The position numbers and the translations under genes were made by a program. Of a stretch of 64,000 nucleotides of DNA, positions 54,092-63,863 are shown in pieces. The DNA lies in NCBI GenBank assembly GCA_020444175.1, contig JAHLLM010000021.1, forward strand, positions 24,912-88,911, given 5' to 3'. The stretch comes from Desulfobulbaceae bacterium (lineage in GTDB: Bacteria > Desulfobacterota > Desulfobulbia > Desulfobulbales > SURF-16). Within the stretch, counting starts at the first letter, position 1. Each line of letters begins with the position of its first letter. The notes under the pieces are model-generated. The model searched no databases, had not been told where the DNA came from, and saw only the letters and a program-made list of their open reading frames with translations.

Positions 54092-57000
54092 ATGTCCCAC
54101 AGGAACTATTTACATAGTAAGTCTTTCTGGTTGCTGCTTCTTTTGCTTCCGGCCTTTTTCCCTTTTCCCGTCTATGCCGTTGATCTCTATTTTTCAGGCG
54201 TAGCGGTTACCGGCGGCGCCGACTATGTTATTAAAGGAAATATTCCGGCAGACAAAAGGTATACAGGCGCTATCGTCTGCCAGTTGAGTTCGACAGATCC
54301 TATATCAGCCCCCAAAACGGCCATACTTACCACCACCCTGCGTCGCGACACTGCTTCCGTCAGTTCAGACCAGCATACCTTTAGTGCAACTGACTGGACC
54401 TATAACTCGGCGTCGAGACTTTTTTATATTCTTCTCCAAACAGGAACTTTTCCCAATCAAGTAGATTATGCCTTTGATATGCCTCTGCCTGGCCCCGGTC
54501 CATCCGAGCTTCGCACCGGCACATATGATCTTTCATTATACGTTACTGCTGGAGTAGCCGAGGCTAGTACAAAAAACAACACGGTCGTCAGCGCTTCTTT
54601 TGATTATACCGTTTATTCCGGCAGGCTCATTTATGATGGTGGCAATCGTAACATCAGTTCGTTGACTCCGGGAAGTTCTGATATGTGTACCGCAGACACC
54701 TACCTTTCTTCAGTAAGTGGTGACTGGGATGCGGCCTGGTGGGACGCACATTTTGCCCTGAGCGGGCTCTGTGCCAGCTCATCCGGAAATTTTGACGGTT
54801 ACTCCACCGATCTCAAGGTGATCAAGGATGTTTCCCTGGCAACAGCGCCTGTTTTGCAGGGAAATACCTGGTCGATTAAAGGCCAGAGCCCGCCTGATCT
54901 TACCCTGAGCAACATGCGTTTGGAGTGTAGAGGATCGCCTCCCAAAGACATTACTCTAGATAGCAGCCTGCAGAGTTCGGTGATAGAGCCCGGCCATGAA
55001 ATTGCCCATTTCAGTCGAGTCGTGACTCCTGTCTGGTTGGAGGATACGCTTAACAAGCTCTACTATTTTCAGGTGGGCGATATTTCCTGCCCTCTGCCGG
55101 ATGACGGGCCTGCAATCGATGACCTGCAAACCGGGTCGCATGCCTTTGTATCCACGATCACCGCTCTGGGCGACACCACCAGCACCAACAATCAGGCGAC
55201 CAAATCTTTCACCTACACCGTCTATTCCGGTCTGCTTTACTTCAATAATGTTGAAACGACTTTTTCCAATCTTTCCTTTGGATCGAGCCTGACCTGCTGG
55301 GATGGATCCGGTTTACATTTAAAACTCCTTTCTGTGAACGGAAGCTGGAGTGATATCTTTGGGACTCTCCCCTTTAACGGGGGCAATCTTTGTGCTGACA
55401 GTCAAAATAACCCCGACGGCTACAGCCGGGATTTGCAAATTTTTTCCGGGGAGGTTGATATGGGGACCATCTCCACCACGGTTTCCGGTCTTGATGTTGA
55501 CTTCTACAACACCACCCTGGAAGAAAACGGCGGCGTTTATGGCAGTGCAACCGTCACTCTGCCTGATAGCATCACGGCCCATGGGCTTGACAGCCTCGGC
55601 CGGGTCAACCCGAGGGGTGAAAGTACCATCGATTTTATCGGGGCGACATTTCTGCAAAGCATGGAAGATGTGACTCTTTCCGCTTTTGTTTCCTATCTGC
55701 ATGGCTATGGACTGCCGTTTTACATTGAAAGCTCAGCCATACGTCTGCCGCTGAACGGCAGCACCGGCATGTCGCTGTATATGCCGTATCCGGTTTATGT
55801 GCATGAAGAAGCCGTGACCGCCATGGCGGCAAGTGATCCCCGCACATCCTTCCCGTCAAATGATATTGCCTTTCATAAACCCGTAACCACTGCCTCCAAC
55901 AGTGTCAGTTTTGACCAGAACGGCTTTGACGGTTTTCTCTATTTTGACGGAGATAGCGGCAATGCCCTGCAGACCTCATTTCCCAAGGTCGGACTTGGTT
56001 TCAACTATATGCTAGTGGCACTGGTGGATGGACAGATAAGTGGGGGCGCCCTTATAGAGCCAACCCTGAGCATGGAATTCGGCCGGGGCTGTCAAGGTTC
56101 TGAATGTGCCGACTCTTCAGCAGGTTCGCGCTGGTACCAGGTTTCCTCCGCCGCAGCACAACTGACCCCTGAAGGGGCTTTTGGTTCCCAGTTCGACGAG
56201 ATAGGCCCAACGCTTGACAGCGGTCTGCTGGATACAACTGAGGATAGCGTTGAATGGGGAGATTTCGGGGATACGGGTTCCGGAACTTTTCTGCGCCAGG
56301 ACCGTAACCGCAACGGCGCCTTTGTCATTCCCGGTTTTATCATGCCCCAGACCAGTGATGATCTGGTCAGTCCTTATCGTCTTGGTCAGATACTGCACGG
56401 TTCCTATTCTTTTGACGCCACCAATACTCTCGGCGATTTTTTTCCCCTGCATGACCCGATCCAGCCCCAGGCCACCCAGGGTGACGGTATGTTTGCCGGC
56501 TTGAACCTCGGGCCGGAGACCTACACAACGCTTACTGAAGGGGTTGGCCAGTTTCTGGAAAATCAGACCCTGGTCCGTTTTTTCGATGTCGATGTCGTGA
56601 ACCCGCAAATTCCCATGGATGACCGCCAGGCAGTTAAATATGTCCTGCGTCCCGGCGGCCTTACCGGTGTATTCAATACCTCCTTTAATTCAGCAACTGA
56701 CGGCATGGTCAGTATTTACGATTACAACCTTGCCTTTGATCGATTCGCCTTTCGCCAGGACCGCAATCGGCTTGACGGCAATACTTTTATTGACGGCAGT
56801 CTTACTCTTGTTGATGGACCTGTGGCCAACGGAGTGGGGGGAAACCATAAGGATTTCAAGGTGGCTTTCAAAAATCTGGATCTCACCTGTGACGGCAACC
56901 TCGGCGCCGGTCAGGTCGATACCGTGCCCGAACCGACATGGCCTGCCTGTGATGACGTTGGACAGCATAAGGGCTGCCAGACCCTGGTCTACTGGGAAAT

Positions 57001-60000
57001 GCCGGTGCTGCTGACCGGTATGCAGTTTGCCGCTCCTTCAGGGGCTGAGCAGGGTTGCCCCACTGAAGATCGCAGGCTGAATCTTCATACCTGGAACCAG
57101 ATTGACGGCCTGGGACGTCCCTTGACCATGTCCGGCTTCTATTTTCCTGACGGGGTGCTTGACAATCAGTCATTTTACGGCACAGTCCAGACCTGGTTTG
57201 ACAAACCGGCAGTTGATGATGATGGCAAGCCGGGATTTCCCATGCGCCTGCGTGATGCCTATCTGAACCAGGTTGGTCAGAGCCTGCCTTCCTGGAGCGG
57301 TTTCACTGTACTTGCAGGTCTCACGGATGTGCCGCTTTTTGATGATGCACGTCTGGCCGGCCATTTTGACAATATGAATGCCGATGACCGCCAGGCCTAT
57401 GATCTTCACTTGTTTAAGGATGAAACGGATAACGACCTTGATTTTGATGGGGTGCCGGAAAATTATTCCGGCGATACCGTGGAAACCTTGCGGCAGCATC
57501 TCACAACTGAGGAAACAGCAGCACCAAAACCCTATTTTGAGTATTCCTGGCCTACGGACGGCATGGTTGATCTGAATTATTACGCTATCTATCAGAGGGC
57601 CTCGGCAACCGAGGTCCCACGTTTTCAGGGCCTGACCAAGAATGCTGATGTGCTGGGCGTTATCCAGGTCAGCTCGGTACCGGACTATATCACCCCTAAG
57701 AAAACAAAGTTTTCCTTTGGCATCAGTGCCGATGTGGCAGCCCTGCAGGATTTCCAGCTTGATATCGCAAACTATACCGAAGACCTGGATTTTTTCCTGC
57801 ACAATGTGCTGGGGGTGGATACCGGTTTCAGCATGGAAGATATCCTCTGCTATACACCTGCCGGCGGTTCAGAAATCTGCCTGCATGACATGGAAGAAAA
57901 GATGCTTGCCCTGACCGGTGGGGACATGAGCTTTACCCTTGGACGTGCCGTGGACAATGTTATGCAGCAGGGAGAGCTTGGTATATACATTCCTCAGGCG
58001 GCAGAGATGCTGAGCCGGATTCATCAGGCCTCAGCCCTGGTAAACGGTATACTGGTTCAGCCCTTGCAGGATATCAGGACTGAAATCAGCCACAGCATTC
58101 AAACCGATCTTGCCGGCCAGTTTGCCAATGTCTATAACAATCTGGCCCCAGTGGCCATTTACGACACCCAGGCGCTGATTGATCTCCCGGATGATCCGGG
58201 GGAAGCGGTTATCAATGAAATGAAGGCGCAGCTCGATTTCTACATCAGCCAGCTCAATCTGGTCATCATGCATCTGGAAAACGGTATCCTGACCCTGGAA
58301 GGGGGAGTTGACCTGCTTGTAGAGCCGGGTATCGGGGTCATTGATCAACTGGATAATGCCTCGACAGATGCCCTCCAGGCCCTGGCGGAACTTGAGGAGC
58401 GAATTGTCTCTCAACTGAGCAGTGTCCTGCTGAGTCCTGAGCCTTCCTTGAATCCTCTGCTGGAAGAAGTAGACAAGGCCAGACTTGTGGTGGTGGATGT
58501 GCGCAATGCCATTGAAGAAGTTGATCTCGGTGAACTGGGCATGTTCCTGCAACTGGCGGCAGAGTTGAGTGGTGCCGCCATTGACACGTCACTCCTTGAT
58601 GACGCAGAGCAGACGGTCAACTCCTCTCTGGATGAGATTGACGCTGCCATTGAGCAGGCAAACCAGGTTATTCACGACACCTATACCGCTCTCACAGTTG
58701 GTCCTCCAGGGCCCTTGAGTACGATGATTGAACTGACCGCGCAGCTTGTCGGCGAGAGCAGTGCGATACAGACCAATATCGTTGCATTGCAGGCAAGTCT
58801 CAGCGGTGTCAAGGCCCGTTTGAATAATGACAAGGAAAGGGTCAAGAGGCAGTTTGAGGGTCTCAGGAATACCCTGATTGCCTTCCAGGAAAAGATTATG
58901 TCTCCTACATCAGATCTTGGGCCGATCACAAGCTGGAATGGTACCGCGGAGATTCCTGGTGTCGTTGCCACAGCCCAGGCTGTCCTGGATGATGCGGCAA
59001 GAGGCTGGGCAACTGTGCTTAAAAGTGCCGGAGGTTCACTGGCGGCCACTGCCCCTGATCCATTTTCCACGGATTTTCTCACCCTGTTTCATGATGTAAA
59101 TTTTGCTGCACTCATTGACATCACTTTTGCAGAGATGCTGGACCAAATTGGTACCGGAGGCCTGCCCGATATCATGGCTGAACTCGATCTGGTGGTGAGT
59201 TCGAGCCTTCCGCAACCAAATGCAGAGGATTTTCGCAATATGCTGCGCACCAGCATCATAGAATCAGATGCAGTAAATGCACTCAATGAAACCTTTTATG
59301 CAGAATTCGGACTGCTCAGTGACCAGCTCGATACCGTGACAACCCAGCTGACTGGACGAATTAACGGGCTTATTCGCCAGACTGTTGAAGCTGTCAATGA
59401 AACTTTGTCGTTACAGCTTTCCGCTTCACTCAATGATATCGGCGGCTGGGGCACTACCCTGCAGTCTGTCGGGATTGACGGTTATGCCCTTGTCAGCCAG
59501 GACGAGTTTGAACGCATTCACATGGATGCGGAGTTTGTCTTTGATGCCGTGCCTGATTCCACCTCTTATAACGCCGCTCTCGATGTCACCGCCCTGATGC
59601 CTGATAACGGATTGACCGGCATGTCCGGCTGCGGTGCGGGGAGCGGCAACTATTATGACGTCTCTATTTCCACCCATGATGTTTCAGCCGAAATGCTCGG
59701 GATGGATGTGGGTATTAAAACTGCCATGCTCGGCTTTACCATAGATGAGAGCGCTATGCCCGTCGGGCTCTACGGCAACTGCTACCTTGACGGTGAAATT
59801 GCCTATGACCCTCTGGCTCTGGAAGATCTTGGTCTGGAGGCGGGCGTTGGCAGGTTCGAGGCCTATTTCGGTGCCACAGGTGCCGGTCACTTTGATGACT
59901 ATTCAATTCCCAAGGCTGCTTTTTATCTCGGCAAATCATGTGAAGCGGCGGGTCTTGGTGTGGTGCAGCGCCTTGATCCCGAAGTCGGTAATTTCATTGG

Positions 60001-60418
60001 AGACATTTCACCCCTTAATGGAGCCTATGTCCGCGGTTCCGCTGACATTCCCGTCTGGAACAACGGTTGCGCCTTTACCATCGGTATGGGTGCTGATGTT
60101 GGTGCCTGGTGCTTCACCGAGCCTTCCCCGATCGGCACCATAGGCGCCCTGGTGGGAGGTTCCGCCTATGGTCGTCTTGCCTGTCTGGCTTCCCTGAAAG
60201 GCAAAATAGAGTGTATGGGACAATTGTCAGGCTCTGAGTATACATTTTCCGGCAGCGGCTGGGCTGGAGCCGGGGTTGGAGACTGTTCCCCCGGAAGCTG
60301 GCACTCCGTCCGCGATGTGCGCCGTGACAGATGGTGTGAAACCGGTGATGCCACCTTTGGAGCGTCATACGATAATGGCTGGGATATATTCGACCTTGAT
60401 ATTAACTGCTGCGATTAA
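54092..60418 (+). CDS. Giant exported protein of unknown family with repeated N-terminal domain and long helical region
   Basis: 2108 residues from the ATG at 54092, with GGGAGGA at 6-7 bases. The signal peptide ends VYA-VD. Two related beta-rich modules follow, each ending in a NN-containing strand and TVYSG (SFDYTVYSGRLIYDGG and SFTYTVYSGLLYFNN), CARDB-like in style, each followed by a Cys-containing GYS-x-DL segment. A large middle (about 400-1280) is beta-rich with no known family. Residues about 1287-1783 are almost wholly helical or coiled (SLDEIDAAIEQANQVIHDTY; QTNIVALQASLSGVKARLNN). The last 325 residues are Gly/Cys-rich beta (LVGGSAYGRLACLASLKGKI). It ends DIFDLDINCCD. It lies 61 bases after the propeller-protease gene and is probably co-transcribed with it. 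Function unknown; a stalk-like surface component is an inference. Confidence 0.75.
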   Translation: MSHRNYLHSKSFWLLLLLLPAFFPFPVYAVDLYFSGVAVTGGADYVIKGNIPADKRYTGAIVCQLSSTDPISAPKTAILTTTLRRDTASVSSDQHTFSATDWTYNSASRLFYILLQTGTFPNQVDYAFDMPLPGPGPSELRTGTYDLSLYVTAGVAEASTKNNTVVSASFDYTVYSGRLIYDGGNRNISSLTPGSSDMCTADTYLSSVSGDWDAAWWDAHFALSGLCASSSGNFDGYSTDLKVIKDVSLATAPVLQGNTWSIKGQSPPDLTLSNMRLECRGSPPKDITLDSSLQSSVIEPGHEIAHFSRVVTPVWLEDTLNKLYYFQVGDISCPLPDDGPAIDDLQTGSHAFVSTITALGDTTSTNNQATKSFTYTVYSGLLYFNNVETTFSNLSFGSSLTCWDGSGLHLKLLSVNGSWSDIFGTLPFNGGNLCADSQNNPDGYSRDLQIFSGEVDMGTISTTVSGLDVDFYNTTLEENGGVYGSATVTLPDSITAHGLDSLGRVNPRGESTIDFIGATFLQSMEDVTLSAFVSYLHGYGLPFYIESSAIRLPLNGSTGMSLYMPYPVYVHEEAVTAMAASDPRTSFPSNDIAFHKPVTTASNSVSFDQNGFDGFLYFDGDSGNALQTSFPKVGLGFNYMLVALVDGQISGGALIEPTLSMEFGRGCQGSECADSSAGSRWYQVSSAAAQLTPEGAFGSQFDEIGPTLDSGLLDTTEDSVEWGDFGDTGSGTFLRQDRNRNGAFVIPGFIMPQTSDDLVSPYRLGQILHGSYSFDATNTLGDFFPLHDPIQPQATQGDGMFAGLNLGPETYTTLTEGVGQFLENQTLVRFFDVDVVNPQIPMDDRQAVKYVLRPGGLTGVFNTSFNSATDGMVSIYDYNLAFDRFAFRQDRNRLDGNTFIDGSLTLVDGPVANGVGGNHKDFKVAFKNLDLTCDGNLGAGQVDTVPEPTWPACDDVGQHKGCQTLVYWEMPVLLTGMQFAAPSGAEQGCPTEDRRLNLHTWNQIDGLGRPLTMSGFYFPDGVLDNQSFYGTVQTWFDKPAVDDDGKPGFPMRLRDAYLNQVGQSLPSWSGFTVLAGLTDVPLFDDARLAGHFDNMNADDRQAYDLHLFKDETDNDLDFDGVPENYSGDTVETLRQHLTTEETAAPKPYFEYSWPTDGMVDLNYYAIYQRASATEVPRFQGLTKNADVLGVIQVSSVPDYITPKKTKFSFGISADVAALQDFQLDIANYTEDLDFFLHNVLGVDTGFSMEDILCYTPAGGSEICLHDMEEKMLALTGGDMSFTLGRAVDNVMQQGELGIYIPQAAEMLSRIHQASALVNGILVQPLQDIRTEISHSIQTDLAGQFANVYNNLAPVAIYDTQALIDLPDDPGEAVINEMKAQLDFYISQLNLVIMHLENGILTLEGGVDLLVEPGIGVIDQLDNASTDALQALAELEERIVSQLSSVLLSPEPSLNPLLEEVDKARLVVVDVRNAIEEVDLGELGMFLQLAAELSGAAIDTSLLDDAEQTVNSSLDEIDAAIEQANQVIHDTYTALTVGPPGPLSTMIELTAQLVGESSAIQTNIVALQASLSGVKARLNNDKERVKRQFEGLRNTLIAFQEKIMSPTSDLGPITSWNGTAEIPGVVATAQAVLDDAARGWATVLKSAGGSLAATAPDPFSTDFLTLFHDVNFAALIDITFAEMLDQIGTGGLPDIMAELDLVVSSSLPQPNAEDFRNMLRTSIIESDAVNALNETFYAEFGLLSDQLDTVTTQLTGRINGLIRQTVEAVNETLSLQLSASLNDIGGWGTTLQSVGIDGYALVSQDEFERIHMDAEFVFDAVPDSTSYNAALDVTALMPDNGLTGMSGCGAGSGNYYDVSISTHDVSAEMLGMDVGIKTAMLGFTIDESAMPVGLYGNCYLDGEIAYDPLALEDLGLEAGVGRFEAYFGATGAGHFDDYSIPKAAFYLGKSCEAAGLGVVQRLDPEVGNFIGDISPLNGAYVRGSADIPVWNNGCAFTIGMGADVGAWCFTEPSPIGTIGALVGGSAYGRLACLASLKGKIECMGQLSGSEYTFSGSGWAGAGVGDCSPGSWHSVRDVRRDRWCETGDATFGASYDNGWDIFDLDINCCD

Positions 60419-60470
60419 CTGGGGTAGTTTTTGCTGCTCGTGTCATGTTGAAGGACATATGGGGTTCATT

Positions 60471-60526
60471 GCAGGTCGGGAAACCTTTCCCGACACTGAT
60501 GAGTCCCCGTGGGGATGGCGACCTGC
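60471..60526 (+). promoter_or_regulatory. Nested palindromes able to form alternative hairpins in the giant-gene spacer
   Basis: GTCGGGAAA (60475-60483) pairs with TTTCCCGAC (60486-60494) around CC. The overlapping GCAGGTCG (60471-60478) pairs instead with CGACCTGC (60519-60526), enclosing a TCCCC-GT-GGGGA stem (60504-60515). The two folds exclude each other. It lies 77 bases before the start of the next gene. A CTGATGAG box recalls a hammerhead core, but the required GAAA is absent. Confidence 0.45.
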
Positions 60527-60602
60527 CCGATAATTGAGGCTGGACATGACAATGGAAGTTATTCAGGTACCCACACTGAGAGTTAAACTCTGGAGAAAAA
60601 TA

Positions 60603-63600
60603 ATGGATGGACCTGTTTTGAGGTATCTTCATACAATACAAATTTTGTTTTTTAGCATTTTGTTGGCTTTGGGCGGGGTGATTACGGTTCATGCAGAGTC
60701 CGGTTCCCTTTTTTTTGCGGCAATTGTGGAAAACGATAACTACGGCAACCCCCAGACGGTCCTGGAATGGGGTGCCCTGGAAGGAGAAATTCCGACAGGA
60801 ATAACGACTTTCAAATTGTACAGGTCAACCGATAACGGCGATCATCTCTGGCTGGCCGATATCCCATACAACCTTGTTGGTCCGGACACACTTGGAAACT
60901 ACGTCCTCGGTGATCTGCCTTTTCGTTCGGATGCACTCATTGAAAACCTCAGTCGCATGAGTGTGAGTGAAGGCAGGGGGGAAATAGATTATTTTAATTT
61001 TAAGCTCTATCTTTATAATCTCCTTGATCCCGCCAGCCCGGATTATGACAGGTTGAAGGTCATGCTGTTGAGCCGGGCCCATCTCAGTGCAGCCCGAGCC
61101 CAAGGGCTTGCCTATATAGACGATGATGTGTCAGCCACTTCCTCCTATCATTATCTGCTCACTGCAGTGACTGCCGCAGGAGAATCCCTGCCCATCGGCC
61201 AGAGCAGCACGGTTGATCCATCCCAGGAAACCATTCTCCCCGCACCTGGCGGACTTGTACAGGTGCGCCTCAGTGAATGTTCAGCCCTGGCTGGAGGGCT
61301 TGATGACAATACAATACATTTCAGCTGGGATATCCCTGGCGGCCCACAGTATATGGGGTTCAATGCTCTGACCTACGGCTATGAACTCTTCTGGTCTACA
61401 GCGGATTTGGGAGTTCTAGATTTTCGTGACGGAATTCCGGCAGGTGTTTTCCGGGTGAATCAGGAGCCTGTGGTGGTGTCAGGTCCTGCTGCGGGTCTGG
61501 GCCCGGACAATTATTTGGCAAAGGATGGCCCGGAAAACCATACAGAGGGTCCGCTCTGGAAGCCGGGACAGATTTATTTTTATTATCTGACCGCCAGAGA
61601 TATCACCGGTCACTACTCTGATTCGGTTGCCCCTGTACCACTTACTGTTTCCGATGCCATGCCGCCCCGTGCGGTATGGAATGCCCATACCATTGAAGTG
61701 AAAGATCCGGTTGACAATACCACACCCCGTCTTGCCCTGGTCTGGGATGCTCCAACCTCTGTTAATTTTGCCAGATACTATGGCGGCAACCGCACCCTCT
61801 GTTCCGCAGATGACGACGAAGTCTGCTGGGTGGGCTCAGGGGAGTCCTGCACCTCGGATACACTTCGCTGTGCTGATCTTGCAGTTGAGCATTATCGTAT
61901 TTTTCGATTTGATTCAGCCCAGGAGGCAGCAGAATGGGGGATTGATACGGATGGAGACGGCTGGCCGGATATCAGGGAAATCAGCGGGGCTGAAAGGTGC
62001 AATCCAAACCTGCATCCTTCAGGAACACCTCCGGAATGGATTAAAACAATCGGAGCGGATGATCCTTTAACTTCACGGAATCTGACAGAGACCCATCGCC
62101 AGATTTATGACATTGATTACGATATCACCGCTGATAATCATGTTTATTGGTATAAAATCATCGCTGTGGACGGCCAGGGCAACCAGAGCCCGCTGTCTCC
62201 GCCCCTCAGGGGTGTTTTATATGACCGCAGCCAGCCTGTGCCAGCGGCCACGGTATCGGTGCAGGATTGTACCTATGCCGCTGATTCTGCAGGAGATTGT
62301 GGAACTGCACTCCCTGAAGCGGATGATGTTTATGTGCTGCGCGATCTGACGGGAGATGCGGCAAGTTACAAACTCATGCAGGTTTGCGGCCTCAATGCCG
62401 GCTACGGTGTTGCATGGAACCTGCTGGACAGCGGGGAGTTTGATCAGGATGGTCTGGCCCGGATTAAAAATGATAAATTTCCCAATACTGACTGCATCGC
62501 CACCCCCTGTAACGGTTTCAGCTCTTTTGTTGTTCGTTTTTTTGATGCAGGCGGCAGATCACTTGCTGATACCGATGTCTTTATTCCAAAGAATACCTGT
62601 GTTTTCCAGGGATGTATAACCCTTGAAAAGGCCTGTGAATGGCTGCAGGCAGATGGCTCATACAGTGTTGCCCAGGAACCCGTCCGGGTCTGCGTTGACC
62701 TGCAGACCGGCCAGTCTGCCAGGGTCTATTACCAGACAACAGACGGTATGAGTCCTTTTTACACATTCCCCACTGCCGGCACTAACGGCGAGGCCTGCCA
62801 TGATTTTACCGATCTTGATGGCTTGACCCCGGCCGATATCTGTCTGGGGGTTCGTGTTTTCAGTGAGAATCATATCGGTTCAATCATGGCTAATATCGGC
62901 TGTTTTGAGTTGCACGCTAAGGACAATCAACCTCCTCCCACGCCTCTTCTTGACGCTCCTGAACCCATTCGCAATGTTGATGGAGATTTCTTTCAGCTTT
63001 ACTGGAGCATGCCTGCGGCGGGCATTGGTTCTTATACTTTGAAGGTCAGGGGAGAAGACGGCACCAGCTATGTCAGTCTGTGGGACAGGCAGCCTGATGC
63101 CTCGGGGCGCTATCCATACCTTCAGCCACTTGCCCCGGAAGACATTGGGAAAGAGTGGTGTTTTCAGCTTCGTGCCCTGGGCACGGATATGCAGGCCAGT
63201 GATTGGTCCCTGGAGCAATGTGGTGTCTGGCAACTGGAAGAACCGGAAAACCTGCCCTGGCCACCGGTTGCGGAACCTGAACTGGTTGCTGGCGAAAGTA
63301 TCGGTGCCTTTTACATGGCAACAGACATGGATCACCGGCCGGTACTGGTACTCAGTGATGATATAACGCCCGGCATAGAGAGCATTACCTGTCAGACGTC
63401 AACACCATTTTGTGACATGCATACCTATGGCACAGTTGGTGATCCCGGCGTCAGCCCCTGTATCCGTGACAACGAGCTGGTGTTTTACAGCTGTCCCGCC
63501 TGCAGTGTCATGGAGGCGCAGATGGCGGCCCTGCATTTCATCGTCTATCGGCAGGAGAGCGGCCATGATTTTATCCAGATCAGCCCTCTTATTGAGGGTT

Positions 63601-63863
63601 TTCACTGCACAACGGAATTTACCACCAAAAACCTACCTGTTTACCGGTTGCAGGACCCTTTTATTACCCTGATGGAAATTGATCCGGAGGTCGTAACCGG
63701 AGTGTCTGATCCTGTTGCCATTGGCGGGGGAACGCGGGTTCTGTATAAAGATCGCTATCCATTTAAAGCCGGCAGTCAGTTACGCTACAAGCTGGTAAGC
63801 ATCAACCCTCTGACCGGAGAACCGGATAAAGTCTTTACCAGTAACTGGGTGGTTATTCCGTAA
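60603..63863 (+). CDS. Large exported protein with fibronectin-III-like domains
   Basis: 1086 residues from the ATG at 60603, with GGAG 8 bases upstream; a longer frame reaches 60534 but adds a poor N-terminus. The signal peptide (IQILFFSILLALGGVITVHA) ends before ESGS. At least four fibronectin-III-like units are visible from their W and Y-x-L-Y/F-R strands: near 35-80 (TTFKLYRSTDNGDHL), 239 (FSWDIPGG...YELFWS), 376 (LALVWDAPTSVNFARYY) and 791 (LYWSMPAAGIGSYTLKV). DTDGDGWPDIREISG near 448 is a calcium-binding type-3-repeat-like loop. The C-terminal half has many Cys pairs. It is the third of three giant exported proteins in a row. No catalytic motif seen. Confidence 0.75.
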   Translation: MDGPVLRYLHTIQILFFSILLALGGVITVHAESGSLFFAAIVENDNYGNPQTVLEWGALEGEIPTGITTFKLYRSTDNGDHLWLADIPYNLVGPDTLGNYVLGDLPFRSDALIENLSRMSVSEGRGEIDYFNFKLYLYNLLDPASPDYDRLKVMLLSRAHLSAARAQGLAYIDDDVSATSSYHYLLTAVTAAGESLPIGQSSTVDPSQETILPAPGGLVQVRLSECSALAGGLDDNTIHFSWDIPGGPQYMGFNALTYGYELFWSTADLGVLDFRDGIPAGVFRVNQEPVVVSGPAAGLGPDNYLAKDGPENHTEGPLWKPGQIYFYYLTARDITGHYSDSVAPVPLTVSDAMPPRAVWNAHTIEVKDPVDNTTPRLALVWDAPTSVNFARYYGGNRTLCSADDDEVCWVGSGESCTSDTLRCADLAVEHYRIFRFDSAQEAAEWGIDTDGDGWPDIREISGAERCNPNLHPSGTPPEWIKTIGADDPLTSRNLTETHRQIYDIDYDITADNHVYWYKIIAVDGQGNQSPLSPPLRGVLYDRSQPVPAATVSVQDCTYAADSAGDCGTALPEADDVYVLRDLTGDAASYKLMQVCGLNAGYGVAWNLLDSGEFDQDGLARIKNDKFPNTDCIATPCNGFSSFVVRFFDAGGRSLADTDVFIPKNTCVFQGCITLEKACEWLQADGSYSVAQEPVRVCVDLQTGQSARVYYQTTDGMSPFYTFPTAGTNGEACHDFTDLDGLTPADICLGVRVFSENHIGSIMANIGCFELHAKDNQPPPTPLLDAPEPIRNVDGDFFQLYWSMPAAGIGSYTLKVRGEDGTSYVSLWDRQPDASGRYPYLQPLAPEDIGKEWCFQLRALGTDMQASDWSLEQCGVWQLEEPENLPWPPVAEPELVAGESIGAFYMATDMDHRPVLVLSDDITPGIESITCQTSTPFCDMHTYGTVGDPGVSPCIRDNELVFYSCPACSVMEAQMAALHFIVYRQESGHDFIQISPLIEGFHCTTEFTTKNLPVYRLQDPFITLMEIDPEVVTGVSDPVAIGGGTRVLYKDRYPFKAGSQLRYKLVSINPLTGEPDKVFTSNWVVIP

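Noticed and set aside
60471..60526. Hammerhead ribozyme
   Set aside because: CTGATGAG with a GC-rich stem is present, but the GAAA core half and a cleavage triplet in the right place are missing; kept only as a hairpin block.
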